Assembly: GCA_026994745.1 (NCBI GenBank)
Contig: JALWPZ010000248.1
Location: 1-36,937 of the forward strand
DNA length: 36,937 nt
DNA from: Campylobacteraceae bacterium
GTDB taxonomy: Bacteria > Campylobacterota > Campylobacteria > Campylobacterales > Sulfurovaceae
Reading direction: 5' to 3'
The notes beneath the pieces are model-generated. The model did not search any database, was not told where the DNA came from, and saw nothing but the letters and a program-made list of their open reading frames with translations. This document shows positions 1 through 9,766 of the stretch, in pieces. The stretch's first letter is position 1. Every line of letters starts with the position of its first letter. A program made the translations under genes and the position numbers.

Positions 1-1092
<1,092 letters not shown>

Positions 1093-1108
<16 letters not shown>

Positions 1109-3069
1109 TCCACCTGCTTCTCTGACGGCGTTGGCTGAATCTTTTCTTTGCCCTTCACCTTGGACGGCGTTGTCGTCTCCGCTGTGGGAACCTCTTCCCC
1201 CCGCTTTTTGATCGCCTCTTCCAGCTCCCGCTTCGCCTTCTGAGCTTTCGCCTCCTCCAACTCCTTGCGTACCTTCTCCAGGGGGTGCTTCTTGAAATAT
1301 CCGTTGTAATAGAGATAGCGGTAGATCTTCGCGGCGATCGGCCCGGCGGCGCTTCCCCCATGCCCCCCATGCTCGATCAGAACCGTCACCACATACTCGG
1401 GACGGCGTGCCGGCGCGTAGGTGGTCAACCATGCATGGGACTTCTTGAAGTAGGCCATCTCCTCCTCCTTGGCCCGTTTTTTGATATCCTGGGGAATGGA
1501 GACCACCTGGGCCGTTCCTGTTTTCCCCGCCACCTTGATGGGGAGGTTGTGCAGAGGTTTGTAGGCGGTCCCCCGCTTGTCGTTGCAGACGTCGATCATC
1601 CCCTGACGGATCGTGGCGAAGTGATAGGCGTTGAAGGGGATCTTGACCCGTTTGGGGGTCACCTTTTTCCCGTCGATCTCCTTGGCCAGGGTCGGCACCG
1701 GCAGCCAACCCGTCGCCAGAAAGGCGGTATAGCGGGCAATCTGCATGGGAGTGAGGTTGTCGTACCCCTGGCCGATGGCGGCGATGACCGTCTCCCCTTT
1801 GTACCAGGGTTGATGATAGCGTTTCTTCTTCCACGCTTTGTCGGGGATGATCCCCCGATACTCCCGGGGAAGGTCGATCCCGGTCTTGACCCCCAGGCCG
1901 ATCTGCCGGAGCGTCTTGGCGATGCGGTCGATCCCCACCTTCAGACTCTTGTCGTAGTAGTAGACGTCGCAGCTCTCCCGAATCGATTTGCGTAGATCCG
2001 TATCCCCATGCCCCCACTTCTTCCAGCAGCGGAATTTGTGCTTGCTCTTGTCGATGGTGATGTAGCCCTTGCAGAATTCGTGCTGATCCAGGACCCCGTG
2101 TCCGTATCGGGAGGTCGCCAGCGCCACTCCCATCTTGATCACCGATCCCGGAGGATAGACCGCGTTGATCAGCTTGTTGGTGAAGGGATGCCCCAGATTG
2201 TTCTGAAGCGCTTTCCAATCCTTTACGCTGATCCCCCCGACGAAGAGGTTGGGATCGAAGCTGGGATTGCTCACCGCCGCCAGTACCTCCCCGGTGGTCT
2301 TCATGACGATCACTACCCCGGCCTTTTTCCCCATCAGGTCGTAGATGTACTTCTGCAGATCCATATCCAGGTTGACCTGCAGGGTCCGATTGCTCACCGG
2401 TTCCTTCCGCTCCAGCAGCTCCAACTCCCGGTTCCGGGCGTCGACCTTGCTGATCACATACCCCAGCTCCCCTTCCAGAAGGCGGTTGTAATAGAGCTCC
2501 AGCCCGCTCTTTCCGATCCGCCCGACCTTGGCGGCCACTTCGTCCTTTTGGTTCTCCTTCCGGTTGGAACGTCCCACATACCCCACCACATGGGCGGCGA
2601 ATTTCCCGTAGGGGTAGTAGCGCTTGGTCTCGGTATCGATCCGGATCTGCGGGTAGGAGCTGATCTGGGGATAGACCTTCATCATCTCCGCATAGGGGAT
2701 GAAGTCGATCACCTGGATATAACGGTGGTTGTAGGGAGAGCTCTGCTTTCGATAGACCTGTTTCATCAGAGTGGCGTTGATGTCGGGAAAGTAGCGTTGC
2801 ACCGTTTCGATGACCCGGTCGAGCTCCCCCTTTTTGATACTCAGGTGCGGAGCGATGGAGAGGGAGAATCCAATCTTGTTCACCGCCAGGAAATGCCCCT
2901 TGCTGTCCAGGATCTCTCCCCGGACCGGCTTGAGGTAATTCTTGCGCTCCACATTCTCTTTGGCCAGCTTTTCGTAGTAGAAGTTGGACTTGATACTGAT
3001 GTGGTAGAGGCGGACGATCAAAATCCCCCAAACCACCAGGAAAATCGCGATCAGGATCTTGAGTCTCAT
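1093..3069 (-). CDS. mrdA: Penicillin-binding protein 2 (peptidoglycan D,D-transpeptidase)
   Basis: 658-residue class B PBP that cross-links peptidoglycan during cell elongation. One membrane anchor lies near residues 4-20, followed by the PBP dimerisation (pedestal) domain and the transpeptidase domain. Catalytic motifs are S309-V-I-K312, S366-C-D368 and K516-T-G-T519. SxD in place of SxN is normal for PBP2. The Lys-rich C-terminal tail after about residue 590 looks disordered. I start at ATG 3069 because it begins the membrane anchor and overlaps the upstream gene by ATGA; the same frame stays open further upstream, but that stretch lies inside the neighbour. The MreD-like gene sits directly upstream, as does Cj0651 before pbpC in C. 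jejuni (from memory). Confidence 0.95.
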
Positions 3070-3503
3070 AAAAGCACCGCCAGAATGGCATCCATCGTCA
3101 AAGAATAGAGCAGTAACAGGTTGACCTGAATGCTCTGGGTCTCGAAGATGAAGTCGTAGATCATGATCAGCCCGAAATAGATCAGATCGATACTCAATAC
3201 CGAGATCAGGGCGACACAGACCCGACAGCGCTTGAAAAAGAGAACGCTGGGATAGAGAAAGAGATAGTAGGCCAGCACCGCCAGGAGGCTCAAGAGAAGC
3301 GGAAGGGAGAGATTGATCTCCAGATTCAGCAAATACAGCAGCGGAAACAGAATGTAGCGCCACCCCTTTCCATCAAGCCCCTGCAGGATCAGATAACCCG
3401 CGAAACCGATAAAGAGCGGCAGAGTGACGTAGATGGAGACCAGCATGGGATAGAAGAGAATCCCGGCCAGCAAGAGAATCGTCCACAGCGTTCGTTTCAG
3501 CAC
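3066..3503 (-). CDS. Small multi-pass membrane protein, MreD-like by position
   Basis: 145-residue, strongly hydrophobic protein with about four or five predicted membrane segments (roughly residues 5-25, 27-45, 50-85 and 95-145) and few charged residues. It starts at GTG 3503 and its stop overlaps the PBP2 start by 4 bp (ATGA), so the two are probably translationally coupled. Size, topology and place directly upstream of PBP2 resemble MreD, the membrane partner of the Rod elongation system, but I cannot see a diagnostic MreD motif. The C. jejuni gene at the equivalent position is, as I recall, annotated only as an integral membrane protein. MreD-like is an inference. Confidence 0.75.
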   Translation of the reverse strand: MLKRTLWTILLLAGILFYPMLVSIYVTLPLFIGFAGYLILQGLDGKGWRYILFPLLYLLNLEINLSLPLLLSLLAVLAYYLFLYPSVLFFKRCRVCVALISVLSIDLIYFGLIMIYDFIFETQSIQVNLLLLYSLTMDAILAVLL

Positions 3504-3512
3504 CTTCGCCCT

Positions 3513-3983
3513 TTACTCCCCGGGACCGATCTTCCGGATCAGAGAGACTTCGTTGCAGTTGGGAAAGTGGATGCATTTGATGCAGTCGGCCCAGATCTTG
3601 TGTTCGGGAATGCTCTCTTTGGCAATCTCCTCGAAGCCGAGGCTCCGGAAAAAATCGGGCAGGTAGGTCAGCACCAGTACCTCCTCGACCCCCAGCTCCT
3701 TCGCCTCCTGCAGGATCGCTTCGACCAATCCCTTGCCCACTCCCCTCCCCCGGAACCCGGGAGCGACAATGAGGCTGCGCAGCTCCGCCATGCGGGGAGA
3801 GTGGATGTGCAGAGCTCCGTAGCCCGCCAGGGTCCCATTCTCTTTGGCCAGATGATAACTGCGGATGTTGGTGGCGACCTCGTCGTCGCTGCGCCGCAGG
3901 ATCACCCCCTCCTCCACCTCCTTGGCGACCAGCGCCTGCATGGAGGGAATGTCCGAGAGTTTCGCCCGGGTGTATTCGATCAT
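3513..3983 (-). CDS. GNAT N-acetyltransferase, probably short-form N-acetylglutamate synthase
   Basis: 156-residue single-domain GNAT enzyme. The acetyl-CoA binding loop is R78-G-R-G-V-G83, preceded by the LIVAP strand. The C-terminal segment has three cysteines (C134, C137, C143) in a WADCIKCxxFPNC pattern followed by NEV. A similar Cys-x2-Cys-x5-Cys tail occurs in the short ArgA-type synthases (S-NAGS, also fused in ArgH-A), so acetylation of glutamate for arginine synthesis is the best guess; the cysteines may bind a metal. The start at ATG 3983 overlaps the EngB stop by ATGA. The frame stays open further upstream, but only inside engB. Its setting in a cell-envelope operon gives no metabolic hint. 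Confidence 0.85.
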   Translation of the reverse strand: MIEYTRAKLSDIPSMQALVAKEVEEGVILRRSDDEVATNIRSYHLAKENGTLAGYGALHIHSPRMAELRSLIVAPGFRGRGVGKGLVEAILQEAKELGVEEVLVLTYLPDFFRSLGFEEIAKESIPEHKIWADCIKCIHFPNCNEVSLIRKIGPGE

Positions 3984-4594
3984 GCGTCCACTCCGAAGAT
4001 CGAGGCGAAGATCTCTCGATGGATCCGATCCTGACCGCTCTTTTTGGTGTTGGAGATCATGATGGCGTCGGGATACTCCCGCTTCAGGGCCGCCCGCTCT
4101 TTCTGCTTGAGCTTGTCCACCTTGGTGAAGACCCGCAGATATCGCTGATCGGGACGGAGGAAGTCCCGGATGTAGGCCTCCACCTCGTCGTCGATCCTGG
4201 CATGGGGATGCCGGGCATCCCGCAAATGGATGAAGAGGCGGATGGCGATGCGGTTTCGGATGAACTCCACCAGGTTCTTTTGCCAGATCTCCTTGAGGGA
4301 CTTGGAGACTTTGGCGTAACCGAAGCCCGGAAGGTCGACGAAGCGGACCCTCCAATCCTCGTCCCGCCACTTGTAGTCCACCTCGAAGAAGTTGATCAGC
4401 TGGGTCTTGCCGGGAGTGGAGGAGCTCTTGGCCAGGTTCTTCCGCTGGGTCAGCAGGTTGATGGTGGAACTCTTCCCCACGTTGGAGCGCCCCAGAAAGA
4501 CCACTTCGCTGTGGCTCTCCTCGACGGCGTCCCGGATGCTCTGGGCCGACTTCATGAATTCGGCGCGGACCGGCCGGGGGGTTTCGTTACTCAT
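3980..4594 (-). CDS. engB: Ribosome-biogenesis GTPase EngB (YsxC/YihA)
   Basis: 204-residue single-domain GTPase of the TrmE-Era-EngA-EngB group, required for assembly of the large ribosomal subunit. G1 is G35-RSNVGKS42, G2 lies around SSTPGKT (57-63), G3 is D87-LPGFGYAK and G4 is T157-KVD160; the length is typical. I chose ATG 4594 because it overlaps the lptA stop by ATGA and gives the usual short N-terminus before G1; an open extension upstream lies inside lptA. The neighbours lptC-lptA on one side and PBP2 on the other match the C. jejuni order Cj0648-Cj0652 as I recall it. Confidence 0.95.
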   Translation of the reverse strand: MSNETPRPVRAEFMKSAQSIRDAVEESHSEVVFLGRSNVGKSSTINLLTQRKNLAKSSSTPGKTQLINFFEVDYKWRDEDWRVRFVDLPGFGYAKVSKSLKEIWQKNLVEFIRNRIAIRLFIHLRDARHPHARIDDEVEAYIRDFLRPDQRYLRVFTKVDKLKQKERAALKREYPDAIMISNTKKSGQDRIHREIFASIFGVDA

Positions 4595-5085
4595 CGTTTC
4601 TTCTTGTCCGAGCCGCTTTTTTTGGTCTCTTTCATCTGGAAGATGAATTTCACCGGCCCCTTCTTGCCACTCTCCGCCGTGGCACGTCCCCCTTTGTTGT
4701 CCAGGAAGATCTTCTCTCCCTCCATCTTCCGTTTGTTGAGTAGATCGTCCAGTACCGCGTGCTTCTCCAGCAGATAGGTATCGTTGGTCACCTGGTAGGT
4801 CAATCGACCGCATTTCCCTTTTACATGCTGCTCGGGCTTGATGATCTCGAAATTCACGTTTCCGATCGCCTGATACTTCCTGGCATTGCCATCCTGGTCG
4901 AAAAAGACAATGAATTTATCCCCCTTGATCCAACTCTTTCCCTGGGTCGCATGGGCGTGTCCTTCAAAGATCGCCTTCTTCTCCTTGTCGATGTTGGTGA
5001 AGTGGTCCGCCTTCACCTCCAACGGCGCCTCCTCCGCCCCCAGGGCGAAGATCGTCAACAACAGAATGGCTGCTATCTTTTTCAT
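4591..5085 (-). CDS. lptA: LPS export bridge protein LptA (OstA-like)
   Basis: 164-residue periplasmic protein with a Sec signal peptide (residues 1 to about 16, MKKIAAILLL then a small-residue cleavage zone). The body is a beta-jellyroll OstA/LptA domain that polymerises into the trans-periplasmic bridge carrying lipopolysaccharide from LptC to LptD. Typical family phrases include EVKADHFTNI at the start of the domain and the alternating GNVNFEI and CGRLTYQ strands. The tail is very Lys-rich (KKSGSDKKKR). It follows lptC after 18 nt and its stop overlaps engB by 4 bp. Confidence 0.9.
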   Translation of the reverse strand: MKKIAAILLLTIFALGAEEAPLEVKADHFTNIDKEKKAIFEGHAHATQGKSWIKGDKFIVFFDQDGNARKYQAIGNVNFEIIKPEQHVKGKCGRLTYQVTNDTYLLEKHAVLDDLLNKRKMEGEKIFLDNKGGRATAESGKKGPVKFIFQMKETKKSGSDKKKR

Positions 5086-5103
5086 ATCTATTCCCTTCGA
5101 TGA

Positions 5104-5646
5104 TTAGAGCTTCGGCTTCGAAGCGTTTCGATCCTGTTGCATTTTATAATGTCCAAAGACCCTCTTGCCTTTACTGATATCGGTATTCAGGTTGTGATAG
5201 AAATCGATCCCTTTGACGTAGGATTCGTTCTTCTCTCCACGAAAAGGGCCGACGGAGCGTACGGTTTTCTTTTTGTTGTCGAAAAGTATCCGTTCGGCAT
5301 AGTAGCGGGAACCGTCGAGCTTCTCCATGCTCACATTCCCCTCCATGGTGATCAAAGCCCCCTTTTTCATGGCACGCTCCGAGCGCAGGGATCGGATCTC
5401 GGGATTGTATACGATCAGCTTCCGGAAGTGCCAGCCTCCCCCGCTCTGGTAGGCCAGTTCGCTGCGATACCGGTTGAGAACGTTCGTGGCGTTCACTTCC
5501 CGCAATGTCCCTTTTCTCACTTCCACATTGCGCCGGTCCCCGGTGGCACTCTTCGACGCTTCGATCGCCTTCCGCTCGCTAAACAATGCGGTCAAGGAGA
5601 GAAAGGCCAGTGCAAGAACCAGGAAGATCTCTAGGCGGCTGACCAT
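5104..5646 (-). CDS. lptC: LPS export protein LptC
   Basis: 180-residue bitopic inner-membrane protein. A single N-terminal transmembrane helix (about residues 6-22) is followed by a periplasmic beta-jellyroll with alternating short strands. In the Lpt machine LptC receives LPS from LptB2FG and passes it to LptA. Sequence similarity in this family is low; the call rests on topology, length and position between kdsC and lptA, a standard arrangement in Proteobacteria and in C. jejuni. The start at ATG 5646 overlaps the end of kdsC by 16 bp. Confidence 0.85.
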   Translation of the reverse strand: MVSRLEIFLVLALAFLSLTALFSERKAIEASKSATGDRRNVEVRKGTLREVNATNVLNRYRSELAYQSGGGWHFRKLIVYNPEIRSLRSERAMKKGALITMEGNVSMEKLDGSRYYAERILFDNKKKTVRSVGPFRGEKNESYVKGIDFYHNLNTDISKGKRVFGHYKMQQDRNASKPKL

Positions 5647-6134
5647 AATCGCAGAAACTCTCCCCGAAGGCCTTCCCGATCCAGCAGATCCTCGACCATC
5701 GCCCGTACGGCTCCCCGACCGCCCTTGGCGGGCAGGACCTCATCCACGGCGATCCGGATCGCCTCCACCGCATCGGCAGGCGCGTAGGAGATCCCCGCCT
5801 CCTGCAGCATCCCATAGTCATTCAGATCGTCCCCGATCACCGCGACCTCTTCGCTCTTCAAACCCAACTCCTCCAGGAGAGAGAGAAAACGTTCCCGCTT
5901 CTGTCGCACCCCTTGATAGAGATGTCGGATCCCCAGCTCTTTGGCCCTTCGCTCCACGATCCCCGATTTCCGTCCCGTGATGATCGCCGCCTCTCTGCCC
6001 AAGCGGATCCAGCTGGCGATGGCCAGGCCATCCTTGACATCGAAGGCCTTGAGCTCCTCTCCCCCTTCGGAATAGACGATCCGACCGTCGGTCAGACACC
6101 CGTCCACGTCCAGAACGATCAGGCGGATGGCCAT
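5631..6134 (-). CDS. kdsC: 3-deoxy-D-manno-octulosonate 8-phosphate phosphatase KdsC
   Basis: 167-residue HAD-superfamily (C0 type, capless) phosphatase that releases Kdo from Kdo-8-phosphate before CMP activation in inner-core LPS synthesis. HAD motif I is D9-V-D11-G, motif II lies in ITGRKS (52-57) and motif IV is G101-DDLND106; the short length without a cap is characteristic of tetrameric KdsC. It begins 2 nt after the hisB stop and overlaps lptC by 16 bp, so it belongs to the same transcription unit. The kdsC-lptC-lptA order supports the assignment. Confidence 0.93.
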   Translation of the reverse strand: MAIRLIVLDVDGCLTDGRIVYSEGGEELKAFDVKDGLAIASWIRLGREAAIITGRKSGIVERRAKELGIRHLYQGVRQKRERFLSLLEELGLKSEEVAVIGDDLNDYGMLQEAGISYAPADAVEAIRIAVDEVLPAKGGRGAVRAMVEDLLDREGLRGEFLRLWSAA

Positions 6135-6136
6135 CG

Positions 6137-6709
6137 CTAGAGCACTCCCTTGGTGCTGGGGATCCCAATCCGCTCGTTGGGGGTCACCGCCCGGCGAAGG
6201 GCCAGGGCCAGCGCCTTGAAGGAGGCTTCGATCATGTGGTGACGGTTGCGTCCCCGACGGGCCACCAGGTGCATTGTCATGGGGAGATTGAAGGCCAGCG
6301 CACGGAAGAACTCCTCCGTCAGTTCACAATCGAACTCCCCCACCTTCCCTTCGACGGGAAGCTCGAAGACCAGATAGGCCCGGCCGCTCAGGTCGATGTC
6401 GCACTCCACCGCCGCTTCGTCCATAACGGTCACGGCGTTGCCGAAACGCTCCAGTCCCCGAACGGGATAGATCGCCTCCCCCAGCACCTGTCCCAGGACG
6501 ATCCCCACATCCTCCACACTGTGGTGGGCATCGATGTGCAGATCCCCCGAGCAGCTCACCTCCAGATCGATCAGGGCGTGTCGGGCGAAGGATTCGAGCA
6601 TATGGTCGAAAAAGCCCACTCCCGTATCGACACTGGCGTTGCCCTCTCCGTAGAGCTTCAGAGAGACCCGGATATCGGTCTCTTTCGTCGTCCGTCGTTT
6701 CTCGATCAT
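6137..6709 (-). CDS. hisB: Imidazoleglycerol-phosphate dehydratase HisB
   Basis: 190-residue single-function HisB (no fused phosphatase domain) for the sixth step of histidine synthesis, a Mn-dependent enzyme of 24-mers. Metal and substrate ligands are visible: D35-H36 in GFFDHML, H58-IDAHHSVED (H62/H63) and R156-HHMIEAS (H157/H158). I prefer ATG 6709 because AAAGG lies 6 nt upstream of it; the ATG at 6715 would have that sequence directly abutting. Other his genes are not in the window. It sits between rlpA and kdsC, an insertion relative to the C. jejuni order as I remember it. Confidence 0.95.
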   Translation of the reverse strand: MIEKRRTTKETDIRVSLKLYGEGNASVDTGVGFFDHMLESFARHALIDLEVSCSGDLHIDAHHSVEDVGIVLGQVLGEAIYPVRGLERFGNAVTVMDEAAVECDIDLSGRAYLVFELPVEGKVGEFDCELTEEFFRALAFNLPMTMHLVARRGRNRHHMIEASFKALALALRRAVTPNERIGIPSTKGVL

Positions 6710-6736
6710 GCTCATCCTTTTCTCTATTCTCGGTGC

Positions 6737-7513
6737 TTAGCGGCGGATCAGGAAACCGCCTTCGATATTGTGGTCGTAGATGAAGTCCTTGGCCTCCTCT
6801 TCCGAGCCGAAGCCCATGACCCAGACCCGATAGAGCGGCGCGCCGTCCACCATGAATTCACGAATCATAACATGTTTCGGAGGCTGCACCAGTGAGCTGT
6901 ATTTCCGCTTGGTGATCTCGGCGCCGATCTTCTTGCGGAAGGCACCCACCTGGACCCCGAAGTTGCTGAGCTGAACCTCGGGCACAGGCGCTTTTTCCGC
7001 CTTCTGCTTCTCCGTCGGCTTGTAGATCTTGCCGGCGAAGCCCAGGACCGTCAGCTTCACCTTGGCGATTCCGGTCTTGTCCAGGCCGATCTCCTTCCCC
7101 GCGGCGTAGGAGCAGTCGATGACCCGGCCGGCGACGAAGGGCCCCCGGTCGTTGATGCGGACAATGGTGCTTTTCCCGTTCTGCAGGTTGTCCACCCGCA
7201 CCATCGTATCCATGGGCCAGGTCTTGTGGGCGGCGGTCTTGGCGTGCATATTGTACTGCTCGCCGTTGCTGGTCATCTTCCCATGGAAATTGGGACCGTA
7301 CCAGCTGGCCACCCCCTTCATGGTGTCCCCCACCTTCACATAGGTGGGATGATAGGTCCGTCCCCGGACCGTGTAACTCCGCATCGTGGCACGATGCCGT
7401 GCGGCGCTGGTCTTTCCCGGTTTGGTATAGTGGGGCCGGGAACAGCCGCTGAACGTCAGGGGAAGGAGTGTCAAGAGGACGAAAGAGATCGTCGAGAGGA
7501 AAAATACTCGCAT
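6737..7513 (-). CDS. rlpA: RlpA-like septal ring lytic transglycosylase, lipoprotein with SPOR domain
   Basis: 258-residue outer-membrane lipoprotein. The signal sequence ends in the lipobox F21-S-G-C24. The double-psi beta-barrel RlpA domain covers about residues 65-150 (GVASWYGPNFHG, TSNGEQY, VRINDRGPF), and a SPOR domain that binds denuded septal glycan occupies the last 75 residues (NFGVQVGAFRKK onwards). RlpA proteins cleave glycan strands lacking stem peptides during daughter-cell separation. I chose ATG 7513 because AGAAGAG sits about 5 nt upstream; ATG 7528 lacks a ribosome-binding sequence and would lengthen the signal peptide. The neighbouring lytic transglycosylase fits a peptidoglycan-remodelling pair. 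Confidence 0.92.
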   Translation of the reverse strand: MRVFFLSTISFVLLTLLPLTFSGCSRPHYTKPGKTSAARHRATMRSYTVRGRTYHPTYVKVGDTMKGVASWYGPNFHGKMTSNGEQYNMHAKTAAHKTWPMDTMVRVDNLQNGKSTIVRINDRGPFVAGRVIDCSYAAGKEIGLDKTGIAKVKLTVLGFAGKIYKPTEKQKAEKAPVPEVQLSNFGVQVGAFRKKIGAEITKRKYSSLVQPPKHVMIREFMVDGAPLYRVWVMGFGSEEEAKDFIYDHNIEGGFLIRR

Positions 7514-7588
7514 AGGGGCTCTTCTCATTTTTTAATATCAAAAAGAATACCTCAGGACCCCTTTGAGTCAGCTTTTCAATCCCACGGC

Positions 7589-8968
7589 TCAATAGCGCCG
7601 GATCCGCTCATAGATCTCGTCGGTCACCGGGATCATCAATACCGAACCGACCCGCAGCTGGGCTCGGGAGAGTTGGTTGGCGACGATCAGATCCAGCGGA
7701 GTCGTGTGGTACTTCCTCGCCACACTCTTGAGGGTGTCGCCCTTGCGGACCACATGGGCGATGAGGTGACTGTAGCCTTTCTCTCTGTAGATTTCCCGGA
7801 GCATCGGCGGCCGGTAGAAGGCCCGATAGTAGGCCAGACGGTCGGAGGGGATGAAGATCTGCGTCATCCCCAGATCCCGAGCCAACTCCCCTCCCCTTAC
7901 CTGGGGATTGAGCTGATGGAGCCGCCCCACGTTCATCCGCAGCAGGCGCGCCATCTCCTCCAGGGAGGTGCCGCCGTAGATATTGACCAGCACCTCCGTA
8001 TCGGGCAGGATCTCCTGGCGCAGTTTTCGGTCCTCCGCCTTGGGACTCGTCTGGATCTTCTCTCCCATCATCGAAAGCAGCAGGATCTTGCGCAGATAGT
8101 TCCGGGTCTCTTCGGGAATCCATTTCCGTCGGTCATCCATCAAGACGGCGAAATCGTCGGTCCCCGCCTTCTTGATGGCCCGCTGCAGACGCCCCTCCCC
8201 ACAGTTGTAGGCCATCATCACCAGATACCACTTCCCGAACATTTTGTAGAGGCTCTGGATGTACTGCATCGCTGCCTTGGTGGAGGCTACCGGGTCGTAG
8301 CGTTCATCCTTGTTTTTGTCTACCTGGAGTTTGAAACGCTTGGCCGTCGCCGCCATGAACTGCCAGAGCCCCGCAGCATTCTTCTTGGATTTTGCGTAAC
8401 TCTGAAACCCCGACTCGGTCATGGACATGTAAACGAAAAGATGACTCAAGCCCCCGGAGCTCAGTAGATCCTTAAAGAGTGGGATATACGCCTTCCCCCG
8501 CTTGGTGGAATTCTCGTAGAAACGTCGATAACGAGCCTCGTTCTTCAGAATGAAATTAACAAAGGAGGGATTGCGGATATACCCCGGATCGATATCGAAC
8601 TCCTTGAAGACATAGGAGTAACTGGGGAATTTCGATTCGATGATCGAAAGGGCGTCGAGCCAGGCCGGAAGCGCGAACAATCCGAAGAGGAAAAGACGGC
8701 GGCTCTTTCGAGTGAGGAGTGAGGAGTGAGGAGTGAGGAACCGATTTTTGGTGAATGGTGAATGGTGAATGGTGAATGGTTTCGGTTTGCGTTGCTTTGC
8801 AACGCTTCGATTGAAATGGAAGCGGGACTTCAGTCCCGCAATGCAGGGCTGAAGCCCTGCTTCCAATGTCCATTGCCCGATGCCGTCGCCGAAGGCGACA
8901 CTTCTTGCGACTTTTCCCCTGCCGGCCGCCGACTCCTCTCTACCCACTACCCACTGCCTTCTATCCAC
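7589..8968 (-). CDS. mltD: MltD-like membrane-bound lytic murein transglycosylase with LysM, repeat-disturbed 5' end
   Basis: The conserved part (about residues 95-459) is a lytic transglycosylase of the SLT/MltD type. The catalytic Glu is in MSMTESGF, followed by AGLWQF and the YNCGEGR motif; the C-terminus has LysM repeats (HVVRKGDTLKSVARKYHTT and a weaker copy before it). It cleaves peptidoglycan in the periplasm. The secretion signal begins at RKSRRLFLFGLFALP, but no ATG or GTG lies in frame just before it: that DNA is a block of 7-nt repeats and hairpins (8710-8968). The only in-frame ATG/GTG codons are GTG codons at its far end (8968 and nearby), which would add about 90 repeat-encoded residues in front of the signal. 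The true start is unresolved; a TTG or ATT start or loss of expression is possible. Confidence 0.85.
   Translation of the reverse strand: MDRRQWVVGREESAAGRGKVARSVAFGDGIGQWTLEAGLQPCIAGLKSRFHFNRSVAKQRKPKPFTIHHSPFTKNRFLTPHSSLLTRKSRRLFLFGLFALPAWLDALSIIESKFPSYSYVFKEFDIDPGYIRNPSFVNFILKNEARYRRFYENSTKRGKAYIPLFKDLLSSGGLSHLFVYMSMTESGFQSYAKSKKNAAGLWQFMAATAKRFKLQVDKNKDERYDPVASTKAAMQYIQSLYKMFGKWYLVMMAYNCGEGRLQRAIKKAGTDDFAVLMDDRRKWIPEETRNYLRKILLLSMMGEKIQTSPKAEDRKLRQEILPDTEVLVNIYGGTSLEEMARLLRMNVGRLHQLNPQVRGGELARDLGMTQIFIPSDRLAYYRAFYRPPMLREIYREKGYSHLIAHVVRKGDTLKSVARKYHTTPLDLIVANQLSRAQLRVGSVLMIPVTDEIYERIRRY
8710..8968. repeat. Composite block of 7-nt tandem arrays and palindromes upstream of mltD
   Basis: The block fills the space from the tatD stop to the mltD signal-peptide codons. 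In order on the plus strand: four GAGTGAG (8710-8737); four GGTGAAT (8750-8777); hairpin GCGTTGC-ttt-GCAACGC (8789-8805); hairpins GCGGGAC-ttca-GTCCCGC (8822-8839) and GCAGGGC-tgaa-GCCCTGC (8843-8860), themselves enclosed by GGAA/TTCC; three degenerate CCAATGT-class heptads (8863-8883); hairpin GTCGCC-gaa-GGCGAC (8885-8899); and four TACCCAC-class heptads (8941-8968). Period 7 is seen directly. It resembles the short tandemly repeated repetitive (STRR) sequences of cyanobacteria; that comparison is from memory. A second, related block lies upstream of recN. Confidence 0.9.
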
Positions 8969-9739
8969 TCAGATCCCAAACAACCGTCGGGTATTCTCCC
9001 GGCAAATCCTCGTCAACTCTTCGAAAGAGATCTCCGAAAGCTCCGCCATCTTCTCGGCGATGAACCGGCAGTAGGCGGGTTCGTTGCGTTTGCCCCGGTA
9101 GGGATGAGGGGTCAGGTAAGGGGCGTCGGTTTCGATGAGGAGCCGGTCGCGGGGGATGCGGGGATAGACCTCCACCAGTTTTCGGGCGTTCTTGAAGGTC
9201 AATACACCGCCGATACCGTAATAGAAGTTCCGCTTTGCCAGTTGTAGCAACTGATGGTCGGCGTTGTAGCAGTGCAGCACCCCGCCCCGCTCTCCGGCAT
9301 ATTTTTCCAGCAGATCCTGACAGTCCCGGCTCGCTTCGCGAATATGAACGATCAGTGGTTTATCGTGCTCTTTCGCCAGTTCGATCTGATCGACGAAAAC
9401 CTCTTTCTGGATCCGTTTCTCCTCGGCGATGGCCTCCTCCCCTTCGGGCAGACGGTAATAGTCCAGGCCGCACTCCCCCACGGCGACGCACTTCTCATGC
9501 CCGATAAAACGTTCCAGAAACCCCCGGTCGTAGTTGCGGGCATCGTACGGGTGCACCCCCACGGCGAAATAGACCTCCGGATACCTCTCGGCGATCGCTA
9601 CCGCCTTCTCCAGTGTCGTCGGATCGGCCCCGGGAACGATGAACTCCATCACCCCGGCCTCTTCCGCCCGGGCGATCACCGCATCCAGATCTTCGTCGAA
9701 ACGGGGATCGTCCAGATGGCAATGGGTATCGACGATCAT
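8969..9739 (-). CDS. tatD: TatD-family metal-dependent hydrolase (DNase)
   Basis: 256-residue TIM-barrel hydrolase of the amidohydrolase-like TatD family, whose characterised members are Mg/Mn-dependent 3'-5' exonucleases for DNA/RNA repair and turnover. All metal ligands are present: H6-C-H8 at the N-terminus, E89 in GECGLDYY, H132 in VHIREA, H156 in HCYN and D205 in ETDAPYL. AAGGA lies 8 nt before ATG 9739 and a TATAAT box at 9767-9772 reads toward it. The stop codon directly abuts the heptad repeat block. Lying close to the lytic transglycosylase gene, it matches C. jejuni Cj0644/Cj0645 as I recall. Confidence 0.93.
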   Translation of the reverse strand: MIVDTHCHLDDPRFDEDLDAVIARAEEAGVMEFIVPGADPTTLEKAVAIAERYPEVYFAVGVHPYDARNYDRGFLERFIGHEKCVAVGECGLDYYRLPEGEEAIAEEKRIQKEVFVDQIELAKEHDKPLIVHIREASRDCQDLLEKYAGERGGVLHCYNADHQLLQLAKRNFYYGIGGVLTFKNARKLVEVYPRIPRDRLLIETDAPYLTPHPYRGKRNEPAYCRFIAEKMAELSEISFEELTRICRENTRRLFGI

Positions 9740-9766
9740 CGGTTATGTCCTTGATTTTTGGGCAAT

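Noticed and set aside
8710-8968. CRISPR array
   Set aside because: Units are 7 nt without spacers and change sequence between blocks; no cas genes nearby.
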